Translations under genes and position numbers: made by a program
Notes under the pieces: model-generated
The model's database searches: none
Told to the model about the DNA's origin: nothing
Seen by the model: only the letters and a program-made list of their open reading frames with translations
Shown: positions 19,452 to 27,896 of the stretch, piece after piece
Numbering within the stretch: position 1 is the first letter of the stretch
Layout: every line of letters starts with the position of its first letter
DNA from: Variovorax sp. Sphag1AA
GTDB lineage: Bacteria > Pseudomonadota > Gammaproteobacteria > Burkholderiales > Burkholderiaceae_C
Length of the DNA stretch: 64,000 nt
Direction: 5' to 3'
Assembly (NCBI RefSeq): GCF_014192575.1
Contig: NZ_JACHYC010000005.1
Coordinates: 62,001 to 126,000, forward strand

Positions 19452-20140
19452 TGGACGACGCGCCGGCCGCCCTCCCCGCCGCAAGCCTGCTGCAACTGAT
19501 CTGGCTGGCGTCGCCGGCCCTTCCCGTCGGTGGGTTCTCGTATTCCGAGGGGCTCGAGTCAGCCATTGAATGGGCCGGCATCGGCGATGAGCAACAGGCA
19601 GCTGGCTGGCTTTGCGACCAGCTCCACCTGAGCCTTGCCCGAGCGGATCTCGCCATCGTGGCGCAGGCCGTCCCTGCGTGGCGCCGGAGCGACCTTGAAC
19701 GCATCGCGGCACTCAACGACTGGGTCTTCCAGACGCGCGAATCGTCCGAATTCCTGCTGCAGACCGAGCAGATGGGCCGCTCCTTCGTCGAATGGCTGAA
19801 GCTGCATCACGAAGACGCCGCTCGCATCTTCGAAAAGCTGCCGGCGAGCTACCCCGTCGCGTTCGCCTTTGCCGCGAGCCGAACCGATGCCAGCGCGCAC
19901 GACGCCTGCCTCGCGTTCGCCTTCGGCTGGGCCGAGAACATGACGGCCGCGGCGGTCAAGGCGGTGCCGCTCGGCCAGAGCGCCGGGCAGCGGATGCTGG
20001 CGCGGCTGGCAGCGGAAATCCCCACGGCCGTCCGGCATGCGCTCACACTGTCGGATGACGAACGGCAGGCCTTTTCACCCATGCTGGCAGTGCTCTCGTC
20101 CAGGCACGAATCCCAATACTCGCGACTCTTCAGAAGCTGA
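19451..20140 (+). CDS. ureF: Urease accessory protein UreF
   Basis: The 229-residue all-helical accessory protein shows the family's LPVGGFSYSEGLE near the N-terminus and a central NDWVFQTRESSEF helix. UreF bridges UreD/H and UreG in the activation complex and gates GTPase action. The ATG overlaps the ureE stop by one base, and ureG follows after five bases. No ureD/ureH is present in this window on either side of the cluster. Confidence 0.94.
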   Translation: MDDAPAALPAASLLQLIWLASPALPVGGFSYSEGLESAIEWAGIGDEQQAAGWLCDQLHLSLARADLAIVAQAVPAWRRSDLERIAALNDWVFQTRESSEFLLQTEQMGRSFVEWLKLHHEDAARIFEKLPASYPVAFAFAASRTDASAHDACLAFAFGWAENMTAAAVKAVPLGQSAGQRMLARLAAEIPTAVRHALTLSDDERQAFSPMLAVLSSRHESQYSRLFRS

Positions 20141-20145
20141 ACACC

Positions 20146-20796
20146 ATGTCCTCCGCCCTTCACCACATCCCCCATCGCACCAAGAAGCTGCCGCCGCTGC
20201 GCGTCGGCATCGGAGGGCCGGTCGGCTCGGGCAAGACAACGCTGCTGGAGATGCTCTGCAAGGCGATGCGGGAGAAATACGACCTCGTCGCCATCACGAA
20301 CGACATCTACACCAAGGAAGACCAGCGGCTGCTGACCGTGGCCGGCGCCTTGCCCGCCGAACGCATCATGGGCGTGGAGACCGGCGGCTGCCCGCACACC
20401 GCGATTCGCGAGGACGCATCCATCAATCTCGAAGCCATCGACCGCATGCTGGCGCAGTTCCCCGACGCCGACGTAGTGTTCGTGGAGTCGGGCGGCGACA
20501 ACCTTGCCGCCACCTTCAGCCCCGAGCTGTCGGACCTCACGATCTACGTGATCGACGTCGCGGCCGGCGAGAAGATCCCGCGCAAGGGCGGCCCCGGCAT
20601 CACCAAGAGCGACCTCTTCGTGATCAACAAGACCGACCTCGCGCCCCACGTCGGTGCGGATCTCGGCGTGATGGAGGCCGACACGAAGCGCATGCGCAAG
20701 CAACGGCCGTTCGTCATGACCAACCTGAAGACCCTGTCGGGGCTGGCCGACGTCGTGGCCTTCATCGAAGACCGCGGCATGCTCACCGCGCACTGA
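20146..20796 (+). CDS. ureG: Urease accessory GTPase UreG
   Basis: The 216-residue SIMIBI-class GTPase has a P-loop GGPVGSGKTTLLE, the ETGGCPHTAIRED block containing the nickel-binding Cys-Pro-His, ESGGDNL and the NKTDLAPHVG guanine motif. It couples GTP hydrolysis to nickel insertion. The N-terminus has only a few His residues, consistent with storage having moved to the UreE tail. No terminator-like hairpin follows. Confidence 0.97.
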   Translation: MSSALHHIPHRTKKLPPLRVGIGGPVGSGKTTLLEMLCKAMREKYDLVAITNDIYTKEDQRLLTVAGALPAERIMGVETGGCPHTAIREDASINLEAIDRMLAQFPDADVVFVESGGDNLAATFSPELSDLTIYVIDVAAGEKIPRKGGPGITKSDLFVINKTDLAPHVGADLGVMEADTKRMRKQRPFVMTNLKTLSGLADVVAFIEDRGMLTAH

Positions 20797-20924
20797 AACA
20801 TGTTGGTCGGCCGGACCGTGAAATGGTCCGCAACTTGCTGAGGGGTCATAGGACAAAGGACCTATGGTCGGCGTTGCAGTTACGCCAGACACTCTTTGAA
20901 ACGAGTCAGCAGTTGAGCACCATC

Positions 20925-21197
20925 ATGGCTTCCGAAGCAATCTTCCTCCCCGCGGCCGGCAGCGTTCAGTTCGCCATCTACCCGGATGGTTACGACGGTG
21001 CGCGCATCATTGCGCGGATCGACGAAGAGGCGCTTCACAAACGCTTTCATGCACCGGAGGGTCAGGGGGATCTGGTTCAGGCCTACGCGCTCAATTCGGA
21101 TTCGATCGACGCGCTCGCGGTGGAGCGCTACCGCGCCAATCCGAACGAAGCGATCTGCCTGCACAACGCCGATTTCTCAATCGGAGCCGCGGCTTGA
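20925..21197 (+). CDS. DUF1488-like small protein
   Basis: The 90-residue soluble protein resembles DUF1488: an N-terminal strand pattern with VQFAIYPDGYDGARIIARI, then a helix with EEALHKRF and a C-terminal helix. The family has no known function. It lies 128 bases after ureG and 34 bases before the P-type ATPase gene on the same strand. The intervening sequence holds a weak CATAGG/CCTATG inverted repeat (20847-20866). Family assignment is by general resemblance. Confidence 0.55.
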   Translation: MASEAIFLPAAGSVQFAIYPDGYDGARIIARIDEEALHKRFHAPEGQGDLVQAYALNSDSIDALAVERYRANPNEAICLHNADFSIGAAA

Positions 21198-21231
21198 CCT
21201 TGTAGTCACTTCAGGGTTTCCAATCGGGGGC

Positions 21232-23475
21232 ATGGCTAGAAGCTCCCCTGAAACACCGGTCGGCGGCACGCATGGCGCACATTCCCACTGCTGCGCTGCC
21301 GATCACGCCCACGAAGCCGCCGCCCCGATCGTGCCCGGCCCCATCGCGGACAACACGTTCCGTATTCCCACCATGGACTGCAGCGCGGAGGAATCCGACA
21401 TCCGACGCGCAGTGGAGCCGATCGCGGGCATCCGCGGACTTCACTTCCAGCTCGGCCAGCGCACGCTGAGGATCGACGGAACGCCGGGCGCCGTCACCCT
21501 GGCGCTCGATGCGATCCGCAAGGCTGGATTCACACCCTCGCCATTGGCTGCGCCATCGGCGCACGGCGACGGCGAACATGCGCATGAGCACGACCACGGA
21601 CAGGCAAGCGGCTACCTGCGCCTCGCCGCCGCGCTCGCGCTCGCATTGGCGGCCGAAGGCATCTCCTACTTCGCGCCTGCCAGTACGCCCTGGAAAGTGT
21701 TCGGCATGGCGATCGCCGCCATCGCGATCGGCCTGGCCGGCCTCGAAACCTACGCCAAGGGCCTGAACGCGCTGCGGCAGGGCCGGCTCAACATCAATGC
21801 GCTGATGTCGGTCGCGGTGACTGGCGCTTTCGTCATCGGACAGTGGCCCGAAGCGGCGATGGTGATGGCGCTGTACGCGATCGCCGAGCTGATCGAGGCC
21901 CGCGCAGTGGACAGGGCACGCAACGCGATCAAGGCGCTGGTCGATCTCGCGCCGAGCGATGCCGAAGTGCAGCAAGCAGATGGAACATGGCTGCGCGTGC
22001 CGGCGCATGCCATCGTGGTCGGCGCCATCGCGCGCGTGAAGCCCGGCGAGCGGCTGGCGCTCGACGGCATCGTCACGCGGGGCAGCAGCAGCATCAACCA
22101 GTCGCCCGTCACCGGCGAGAGCATCCCGGTCGACAAGGAGCCCGGCGATCCCGTCTTCGCAGGCACGATCAACGAGCACGGCGAGATCGAGTTCCGCGTG
22201 ACGGCCGTTGCGAGCGACACGACGCTTGCACGCATCATTCATTCAGTCGAAGAGGCCCAGGGTTCGCGCGCGCCGACACAGCGCTTCGTGGACCGCTTCG
22301 CGGCCGTCTACACGCCGATGGTCTTCGCGCTGGCACTTGCGGTGGCAGTGCTGCCGCCGCTGTTCCTCGGATGGGAATGGCTGGCGTCGATCTACAAGGC
22401 GCTGGTGCTTCTGGTGATCGCGTGCCCATGCGCACTGGTGATCTCGACGCCCGTGACGATCGTGAGTGGCCTCGCGGCGGCGGCACGTCGAGGCATCCTG
22501 ATCAAGGGCGGTACCTACCTGGAGGATGCCCGCCTGCTCAAGGCGGTCGCACTGGACAAGACCGGCACGATCACCGAAGGCGAGCCGAAGCTCGTGGCAT
22601 TCAAGACGTGGGGCGGCGCGCAAGCAGACGAAGCCGTCGTGCTGCGCCTTGCGAAGTCCCTGGCCGCGCGGTCGGATCATCCTGTTTCGAAGGCCATTGC
22701 CGAGGGGCTGGAAGGCGGTGCCGTCGAGGTCGATCGCTTTACGGCGCTGCCCGGCCGCGGAGTCAGCGGCACGGTGGATGGCGAGGAACTGACGCTTGCC
22801 AACCACCGACTCGTCAGGGAACGCGGCCTGTCGGATGCGACGCTCGAAGCGGAACTCGCCACGCACGAGGCCCTCGGGCGCACCGTGACGCTGCTGGCAA
22901 GCGAACGCAACGTGCTCGCCATCTTGGCAGTCGCTGACACGCTGCGGCCCGATGCGGCGACTGCCATCTCGCAGCTGCAAGCACTGGGCGTCGCGCCCGT
23001 CATGCTCTCCGGCGACAACGAAGCCACGGCGCAGGCCGTTGCGCGCGAAGCGGGCATCGCCGATGCACGGGGCGGACTGCTGCCGCAGGACAAGCTCGAT
23101 GCCATCCGCGAGATGCGCAAGCGCTACGGCGCCACCGCCATGGCCGGCGACGGCATCAACGACGCGCCCGCTCTGGCACAGGCCGACATCGGATTCGCCA
23201 TGGGTGCAGCCGGCACCGACACCGCGATGGAGGCGGCCGACGTGGTCATCATGAACGACAGGCTCGGCCGCATCGCGGAGACGATCCGCCTGTCGCGCCG
23301 CACGCATGCGGTGCTTTGGCAGAACATCAGCCTCGCGCTTGCGATCAAGGCCGTGTTCTTCGTGCTGGCAGTGTTCGGCAGCGCGACGATGTGGATGGCC
23401 GTGTTTGCCGACATGGGCGCGAGCCTGCTGGTGGTCGGCAACGGTCTGCGCCTCCTGCGTGGCGTGTCGCGCTGA
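21232..23475 (+). CDS. zntA: Zn/Cd/Pb-exporting P1B-type ATPase
   Basis: The 747-residue pump has a His/Cys-rich N-terminus, a heavy-metal domain with MDCSAEE near residue 48 (the CxxEE variant typical of ZntA/CadA), a His-rich linker at about 120-132 and eight predicted helices. The ion motif CPC is near residue 398, DKTGT near 442, an HP locus at SDHPV and GDGINDAP near 640. It should export divalent soft metals, mainly Zn, Cd and Pb. No MerR-type regulator is adjacent. The ATG at 21232 has a G-rich site just upstream. Confidence 0.9.
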   Translation: MARSSPETPVGGTHGAHSHCCAADHAHEAAAPIVPGPIADNTFRIPTMDCSAEESDIRRAVEPIAGIRGLHFQLGQRTLRIDGTPGAVTLALDAIRKAGFTPSPLAAPSAHGDGEHAHEHDHGQASGYLRLAAALALALAAEGISYFAPASTPWKVFGMAIAAIAIGLAGLETYAKGLNALRQGRLNINALMSVAVTGAFVIGQWPEAAMVMALYAIAELIEARAVDRARNAIKALVDLAPSDAEVQQADGTWLRVPAHAIVVGAIARVKPGERLALDGIVTRGSSSINQSPVTGESIPVDKEPGDPVFAGTINEHGEIEFRVTAVASDTTLARIIHSVEEAQGSRAPTQRFVDRFAAVYTPMVFALALAVAVLPPLFLGWEWLASIYKALVLLVIACPCALVISTPVTIVSGLAAAARRGILIKGGTYLEDARLLKAVALDKTGTITEGEPKLVAFKTWGGAQADEAVVLRLAKSLAARSDHPVSKAIAEGLEGGAVEVDRFTALPGRGVSGTVDGEELTLANHRLVRERGLSDATLEAELATHEALGRTVTLLASERNVLAILAVADTLRPDAATAISQLQALGVAPVMLSGDNEATAQAVAREAGIADARGGLLPQDKLDAIREMRKRYGATAMAGDGINDAPALAQADIGFAMGAAGTDTAMEAADVVIMNDRLGRIAETIRLSRRTHAVLWQNISLALAIKAVFFVLAVFGSATMWMAVFADMGASLLVVGNGLRLLRGVSR

Positions 23476-23502
23476 AAAAGAAAACGGCCCCGCAGGGCCG
23501 TT
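23475..23502 (-). terminator. Rho-independent terminator of the HU gene
   Basis: AACGGCCC and GGGCCGTT form an eight-base stem with a CGCA loop (23483-23502). On the minus strand it is followed by TTTCTTTTTC. It lies between the convergent ATPase and HU genes and could stop both, more strongly for HU. Confidence 0.8.
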
Positions 23503-23535
23503 GTTCATTGGATGCAGCCCATGGGCTGCGGCGAA

Positions 23536-23913
23536 TTACTTCTTCGCCTTCTTGGCCGGAGCAGCAGCCTTCTTGGCGGGTGCAGCCTTCTTGGCAGCGG
23601 GCTTGGCCGCAGCCTTGTCGGCCTTGCGCTTGGCGGCCTTCGGGTCGATCGCGGCCTTGAATGCTGCGCCCGGCACGAACTTCGGCACCTTCTGGGCAGC
23701 AATCTTGATCTTGGCGCCGGCTTGCGGGTTGAAGCCGGTGCGAGCGGCGCGGGCCACTTGCTTGAAAGTGCCGAAGCCGATGAGCTGAACCGGGTCGCCC
23801 TTCTTCACTGCTGCAATGATGGAACCCGTCACCGTTTCCAGGATGCGGGCGGCTTCTGCCTTGCTGACGTTGTGGGCGGTTGCGATCTTTTCGACCAGTT
23901 CGATACGGTTCAC
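23536..23913 (-). CDS. HU-family DNA-binding protein with Ala/Lys-rich tail
   Basis: From a GTG at 23913 with a GGAAA site, the product is 125 residues. The first 90 are a normal HU fold (NRIELVEKIA opening, GDPVQLIGFGTF, then an arm with RTGFNPQ, in which Phe-Asn-Pro-Gln sits where most HU proteins have Arg-Asn-Pro). The rest is a repeated Ala/Lys/Pro tail (PAKKA-type units) resembling eukaryotic histone H1 tails, known from some Burkholderiales nucleoid proteins. It compacts DNA and may act as a nucleoid organiser distinct from the standard HupB. Confidence 0.88.
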   Translation of the reverse strand: MNRIELVEKIATAHNVSKAEAARILETVTGSIIAAVKKGDPVQLIGFGTFKQVARAARTGFNPQAGAKIKIAAQKVPKFVPGAAFKAAIDPKAAKRKADKAAAKPAAKKAAPAKKAAAPAKKAKK

Positions 23914-24021
23914 TGAGTTTCCTTTGATTGAATAACGCCATGTTGCCAATGGCGGCGCAGCATTCGACACAAGCTGCAAGCGGCGCGGAGTATAGGGCAG
24001 CGCGGAAACGACCCTGCCGAA

Positions 24022-24324
24022 TTACCTTTCCGAGGCCTTCCTGGAGGCCCGGGAAGCTTGCTCCGCCATGAAGGAATACTGTGCGGCGGCATCACCCGTG
24101 CGACCGGTGCGCATCTCGGCGGCGGTCACGCGATCGGCACCGGTTCCGAGCGTGGACGAGCGCAGCGTGTCGCCGGTGAATGCCGCGCCGCAAGGCCGGT
24201 CGGACAGGATCGTTTGTCCCTTGTCATCCTTGCAGCGATGGATCTCGGCAAAGGCCGAAACACTCGTGATGCCCAACGCAATGACGAGGCTGGCCTGGAA
24301 AACGTGCAGAACCTTGGATGGCAT
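24022..24324 (-). CDS. DUF4124-type exported protein
   Basis: The 100-residue protein has a signal peptide with cleavage near residue 26 (AFA-E). It then shows the DUF4124 core, a Cys-containing strand RCKDDKGQTILSDRPC whose two cysteines could form a disulfide. The C-terminal half is charged and helical. Function is unknown; DUF4124 proteins are common periplasmic proteins in beta- and gammaproteobacteria. Confidence 0.75.
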   Translation of the reverse strand: MPSKVLHVFQASLVIALGITSVSAFAEIHRCKDDKGQTILSDRPCGAAFTGDTLRSSTLGTGADRVTAAEMRTGRTGDAAAQYSFMAEQASRASRKASER

Positions 24325-24471
24325 TTGTCGCGCTTTCAGAGTTGTTACGACATGTTAACGAGATCGTCCAACTCTTCTGCGCGTTTTTCACGATCGTCAC
24401 TCCCTTCGTGAAAAAGGCCGCACTCGCACCCGATCAGCCCGGCCAACCGGCGGGCCCCACGGAGGTTGCTG

Positions 24472-24825
24472 CTAACGCGCCTGGCCGGCTGGCCGCTGCG
24501 GCCAAGGCGTAGGCTGCGAAGGCCCCGGCGGTCGCCCGCGGTCATTCACGATCGGAACCCGGCCGCGCACCGAATGCTGAAGGTAGCGGGAGTCCACCCA
24601 GCCTCGATTGCGCCGCGCCGTGATGTCGCACCACCGCCAGCCGCGCATGCAACTGTTCACGCGGACCTGCGCGCGCGCAGGAAGCACTGTCACGACCCGG
24701 AACGAAGTCCCGGGCCCGGCGCGCACGTTGAGCGCCCGCGTGGTCGCCGTCGTGAACGCCATCGACGACAACGGCAACAGCAGCGAAGCGAAGACAACGA
24801 CCGGCCGGATGAATGCTCGCAGCAT
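24472..24825 (-). CDS. Exported bacterial SH3-domain protein
   Basis: The 117-residue product starts at the ATG at 24825 (AAGGGTGACG just upstream; a GTG six bases earlier is also possible). It has a signal peptide ending at about residue 23, then a bacterial SH3 domain (about 29-83) with LNVRAGPGT and GWVDSRYL, and a basic Pro-rich tail. Such domains bind cell-wall peptides or act as periplasmic adaptors. It is the middle one of three consecutive small exported proteins. Confidence 0.75.
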   Translation of the reverse strand: MLRAFIRPVVVFASLLLPLSSMAFTTATTRALNVRAGPGTSFRVVTVLPARAQVRVNSCMRGWRWCDITARRNRGWVDSRYLQHSVRGRVPIVNDRGRPPGPSQPTPWPQRPAGQAR

Positions 24826-24847
24826 CGTCACCCTTGCCACGGATACT

Positions 24848-25201
24848 TCACTTCTTCGGCTCGACCGGCATTTCGTTGCGACGGATCTTGCCTCCGCCCT
24901 GCACGCTGCCGTGGACCGTCGTGTTGCCGGCACCCGTCACGCGCTTCTCGCAGGCGGTGCGTGCGTTGCCTGCAGGCTGGCGCTGGCAGCGCTTCAGCGC
25001 GTTTTCATCGTAGCCGCCAGGGCTGTTGAGACGACCCTGCCGCTTGGCCTCTTGTGCAGCCGCTGCCTCGCGGTAGCAAGCCGTCCGGTCGACACGCGGA
25101 TCCTCGCAAGTGACGGTGGCCTGAGCAAAGGCGCTTGCCGTCACCATCACCACACCTCCTGCGATCAAAGCCTTCAACGCAATGTGAGAGATGGACTTCA
25201 C
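24848..25201 (-). CDS. Small exported protein of unknown function
   Basis: From a GTG at 25201 with a clear GGAGAAG site, the product is 117 residues. A signal peptide ends at AFA-Q (about residue 27), and the mature part holds four cysteines (32, 42, 72, 84) that could make two disulfides. I do not recognise the family. It lies 22 bases upstream of the SH3-domain gene on the same strand and is probably cotranscribed with it. Confidence 0.65.
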   Translation of the reverse strand: MKSISHIALKALIAGGVVMVTASAFAQATVTCEDPRVDRTACYREAAAAQEAKRQGRLNSPGGYDENALKRCQRQPAGNARTACEKRVTGAGNTTVHGSVQGGGKIRRNEMPVEPKK

Positions 25202-25369
25202 AGGCTTCTCCTTGCGGGTTGAGACGGCGCGGAGTTTGGCTCCGTCGACAAGGTTTGCCAAGTCTTTCGTTTGGAGAAGGCGCGAAAGCGATCGGGACGG
25301 CATGCTCGCAGGCTTTGCTCAAACGGAAGGCGCGCCTCGCCTTCCGTTTGTGTCATTGAACTTTCGTTT

Positions 25370-27721
25370 TCAAGGCGTATAGACATCCGTCTTGCACGGT
25401 GCGCCGCCGCACACATCCACCACCTTGCCGGCGCTCTTGAGGAACTCGGACTTCTGTGTGCGCGCGGCAAGGGTTGCGCGCGGATCCTCATGCGGATCAG
25501 TCCCGGCAGTCGGGGCGAGGTTGTCCTGCGGCGGTGGCGCAAGCCGGCCCGGGCCGCTGTCCCACACCACGATGCCTGATCCGTCATAGCCACCGCTGCT
25601 CATGTCCATGCACGACAGTTGGAAGTACGGCACCGCGTCCGGATGCCGGCCAGGCGCTGTTGCAGGGCAGAACAGCTTCGCGCCGATGGTGCGCGCCTCG
25701 ACTTCGGCCGACCACATCGAGACCTGGTGGTCACCGAAGGCCACGTGCATTAGCACCTTGTGCGGCGGCGTGTTGGGCAGTGGCTTGTCGGTCATCGCCT
25801 GCGCGTAGCCATTGGCCTCCGCGCGATCCCACAGGGTCTGCCACAACGAGAAGATGAACTGCTGGTCCATGCTGTCCGGATAGGACGCGTAGACCATCGC
25901 CGCGAACTGCGGGAAGTCCGCGCTGCGTTCGAGCAGCAGCGAGTAGTTCATGCCTGGCACGCCGAGGACGCCGCGATGGATGTCCTTCGCCACGCTCATG
26001 AGCATGCCGCCGAGGATGCCGCCCTGGCTGTTGCCGTCGTAGAACAGCTCGCTGGTATCGAGCACGCTCTGCGGCGCGGTGCCCATCTGGAAGGCAGCGT
26101 TGCTTGCAAAGCCGTTTGCGTTCTGCATCAGGCGACCCAGCATCAGCATGTTGAGCACGCCCTGCTGCGTGGTGTCGAACGGCACGCGTGCGTTCGACAG
26201 ATCGAAGAACGCGAACACCGAAGGGATGAGCTCGGTCTGCGAGAAGCCATACCAGTTGGTCGCGCAGAAAACGAAGTTGTGTTCGTTGCTCATGTCCTTC
26301 ACGTTGCTCGCATTGACCTCGGTCGGCTTGCCGAACAGGCCGTGGCCGTACAGCGAGATGCGCGCCGGGTTGACGCTGCCGTCGCCGTTGATCGCAGCGC
26401 GCGGGATGTTGCAGATGAACGGCACGGTCAGTGTCGAACTGCCGTCCCACACCGGAAGATCATTCGGGCCCGGCGTAGCCGATGCGTAGCGGAAGGACTC
26501 CAGTGGCAAGGGCTTGTCGCCGAGCGTGGCCCAGGCCGCGGTGATGTTCGGGATCGACAACGAGCCACTGGTGAGGTACGGCGCGACTGCGGCCACCACC
26601 GGCGAGATGTCGGCCACGCCCGCCGTGGGTGCCGCGACGAACTTCGGCACGGTGAGCGTGCCTTCGATGTGGCGAGCGATGCGCGCGTCCTGCGCAGGCG
26701 TGTAATCCTGCGAAAGCGTCACGTTGAACGCGGGCACGCCATTCGACAACGCAGCAAAGCCCGCATCGCGGATCGCGAGCATGCGGCCGGTGAGGTTGCG
26801 CTGCGACGCGACGGTGAAGTCCCAGGCGAGGTAGAGCGAATCACGCGACACGCCCGCTTTCTTGAGCGTCGCAAAGATCGATTCCATGTGATCGCGCCGG
26901 TCGTTCACGAAATCCAATCCGCTTTGATGGCGATCGCGGTAGATGCGGAACGCCGGGCCGGCCTCGATGGTGTCGCCCTGCGCGTTCTTCATGTTGCGCA
27001 TCGCGATGATGTAGCGATGACCCCACTCGAGGTTCTTTGCGACGCGGACATTCAGTGTCTGTTTGTCGGGCGAGCTGACGGTGTTCTTGTCGAGCTCGAC
27101 CCAGATCAGCTTCTGTTCGAGCGTGTCGGCGTCGATCAGCACCACTGGCGCATCCGCCTTGAGCGAAGCGGAGAGATCACCGATCAGGGGCGTACCGGTG
27201 CGCGCGAGGTCCACCCCCGGCACGCGCGTGACGATCATCGCGCCAGGCGAGAAGCCGTCGTTGCGGTTCCATTCGGTGGTGTCGATGCGCTTGTTCGCGA
27301 CTGTGCTGAGCGGCATCGATGCAGTCTGCAGATTCAGCCGGCGACCTGTGTCGGTGCTCTTGTCGGCGACCGTGTAGTAGTCGTTCGGAAACGGCAGCAT
27401 GCAGTGCGCCGAATCGAGGAAATCGCAACGACTGGCGGTGCTGGCCGTGTCGACAGGCAACTCGCTGTCGATGCTCGCGAGCATTGGCGTCTCGGTTGGC
27501 GGAACGCCGCCGCCCGAAGGCTGGGTGGGGGTTGTCGTGGCACTGCTGGTCGGCGGCAGTCCTGCAAAGCCGGAATTGCCGCTGCCTCCGCCGCAACCGG
27601 CCAGCACGGCTGCGCCAGCCAACAGCGCCATGCCGGCCAGCGTGCCCCACCGTGGCGTGCGCTCAAGGGTATGGAAAGGAAAAGGACTTGAAGGGGCCTG
27701 TTCTCGATCGAACATTGACAT
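25370..27721 (-). CDS. Putative lipoprotein alpha/beta-hydrolase
   Basis: The 783-residue protein has a basic N-terminus, a hydrophobic helix and a lipobox LAGC at residues 40-43, followed by Gly/Ser/Thr/Pro-rich linker sequence, so it should be an outer-membrane-anchored lipoprotein. The body resembles the bacterial virulence-factor lipase N-terminal family, then a hydrolase with a nucleophile-elbow-like GNSQGG around residue 562, an upstream LYGHGLFG oxyanion-type motif and later Asp/His candidates. Substrate is unknown; an ester is likely. The PucR-type regulator gene lies 175 bases upstream on the same strand. Confidence 0.65.
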   Translation of the reverse strand: MSMFDREQAPSSPFPFHTLERTPRWGTLAGMALLAGAAVLAGCGGGSGNSGFAGLPPTSSATTTPTQPSGGGVPPTETPMLASIDSELPVDTASTASRCDFLDSAHCMLPFPNDYYTVADKSTDTGRRLNLQTASMPLSTVANKRIDTTEWNRNDGFSPGAMIVTRVPGVDLARTGTPLIGDLSASLKADAPVVLIDADTLEQKLIWVELDKNTVSSPDKQTLNVRVAKNLEWGHRYIIAMRNMKNAQGDTIEAGPAFRIYRDRHQSGLDFVNDRRDHMESIFATLKKAGVSRDSLYLAWDFTVASQRNLTGRMLAIRDAGFAALSNGVPAFNVTLSQDYTPAQDARIARHIEGTLTVPKFVAAPTAGVADISPVVAAVAPYLTSGSLSIPNITAAWATLGDKPLPLESFRYASATPGPNDLPVWDGSSTLTVPFICNIPRAAINGDGSVNPARISLYGHGLFGKPTEVNASNVKDMSNEHNFVFCATNWYGFSQTELIPSVFAFFDLSNARVPFDTTQQGVLNMLMLGRLMQNANGFASNAAFQMGTAPQSVLDTSELFYDGNSQGGILGGMLMSVAKDIHRGVLGVPGMNYSLLLERSADFPQFAAMVYASYPDSMDQQFIFSLWQTLWDRAEANGYAQAMTDKPLPNTPPHKVLMHVAFGDHQVSMWSAEVEARTIGAKLFCPATAPGRHPDAVPYFQLSCMDMSSGGYDGSGIVVWDSGPGRLAPPPQDNLAPTAGTDPHEDPRATLAARTQKSEFLKSAGKVVDVCGGAPCKTDVYTP

Positions 27722-27896
27722 GAAGTGTTGTCTCCTCGTAGGTCTTCTTGGGCATCAACGCCCCAGCCGCCAACACAGAACGCTGACGCGCCGAGACTCC
27801 CTCACTCTACGGAGACGATGCGCCGCGCGCCATTGGCAAGGTGCCCTGCCCCGCTGTGCACGTGCACAAGAGCGGACCTCAGGCGGCCATGCGCAT

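Noticed and set aside
20847..20866. CATAGG/CCTATG inverted repeat between ureG and the DUF1488-like gene
   Set aside because: The arms are short with an eight-base spacer and there is no supporting context; kept only as a note.
25760..27691. Plus-strand open frame of 643 codons opposite the lipoprotein hydrolase
   Set aside because: Composition is Arg/His/Val-rich without recognisable folds, and the minus strand carries a lipobox and hydrolase motifs.
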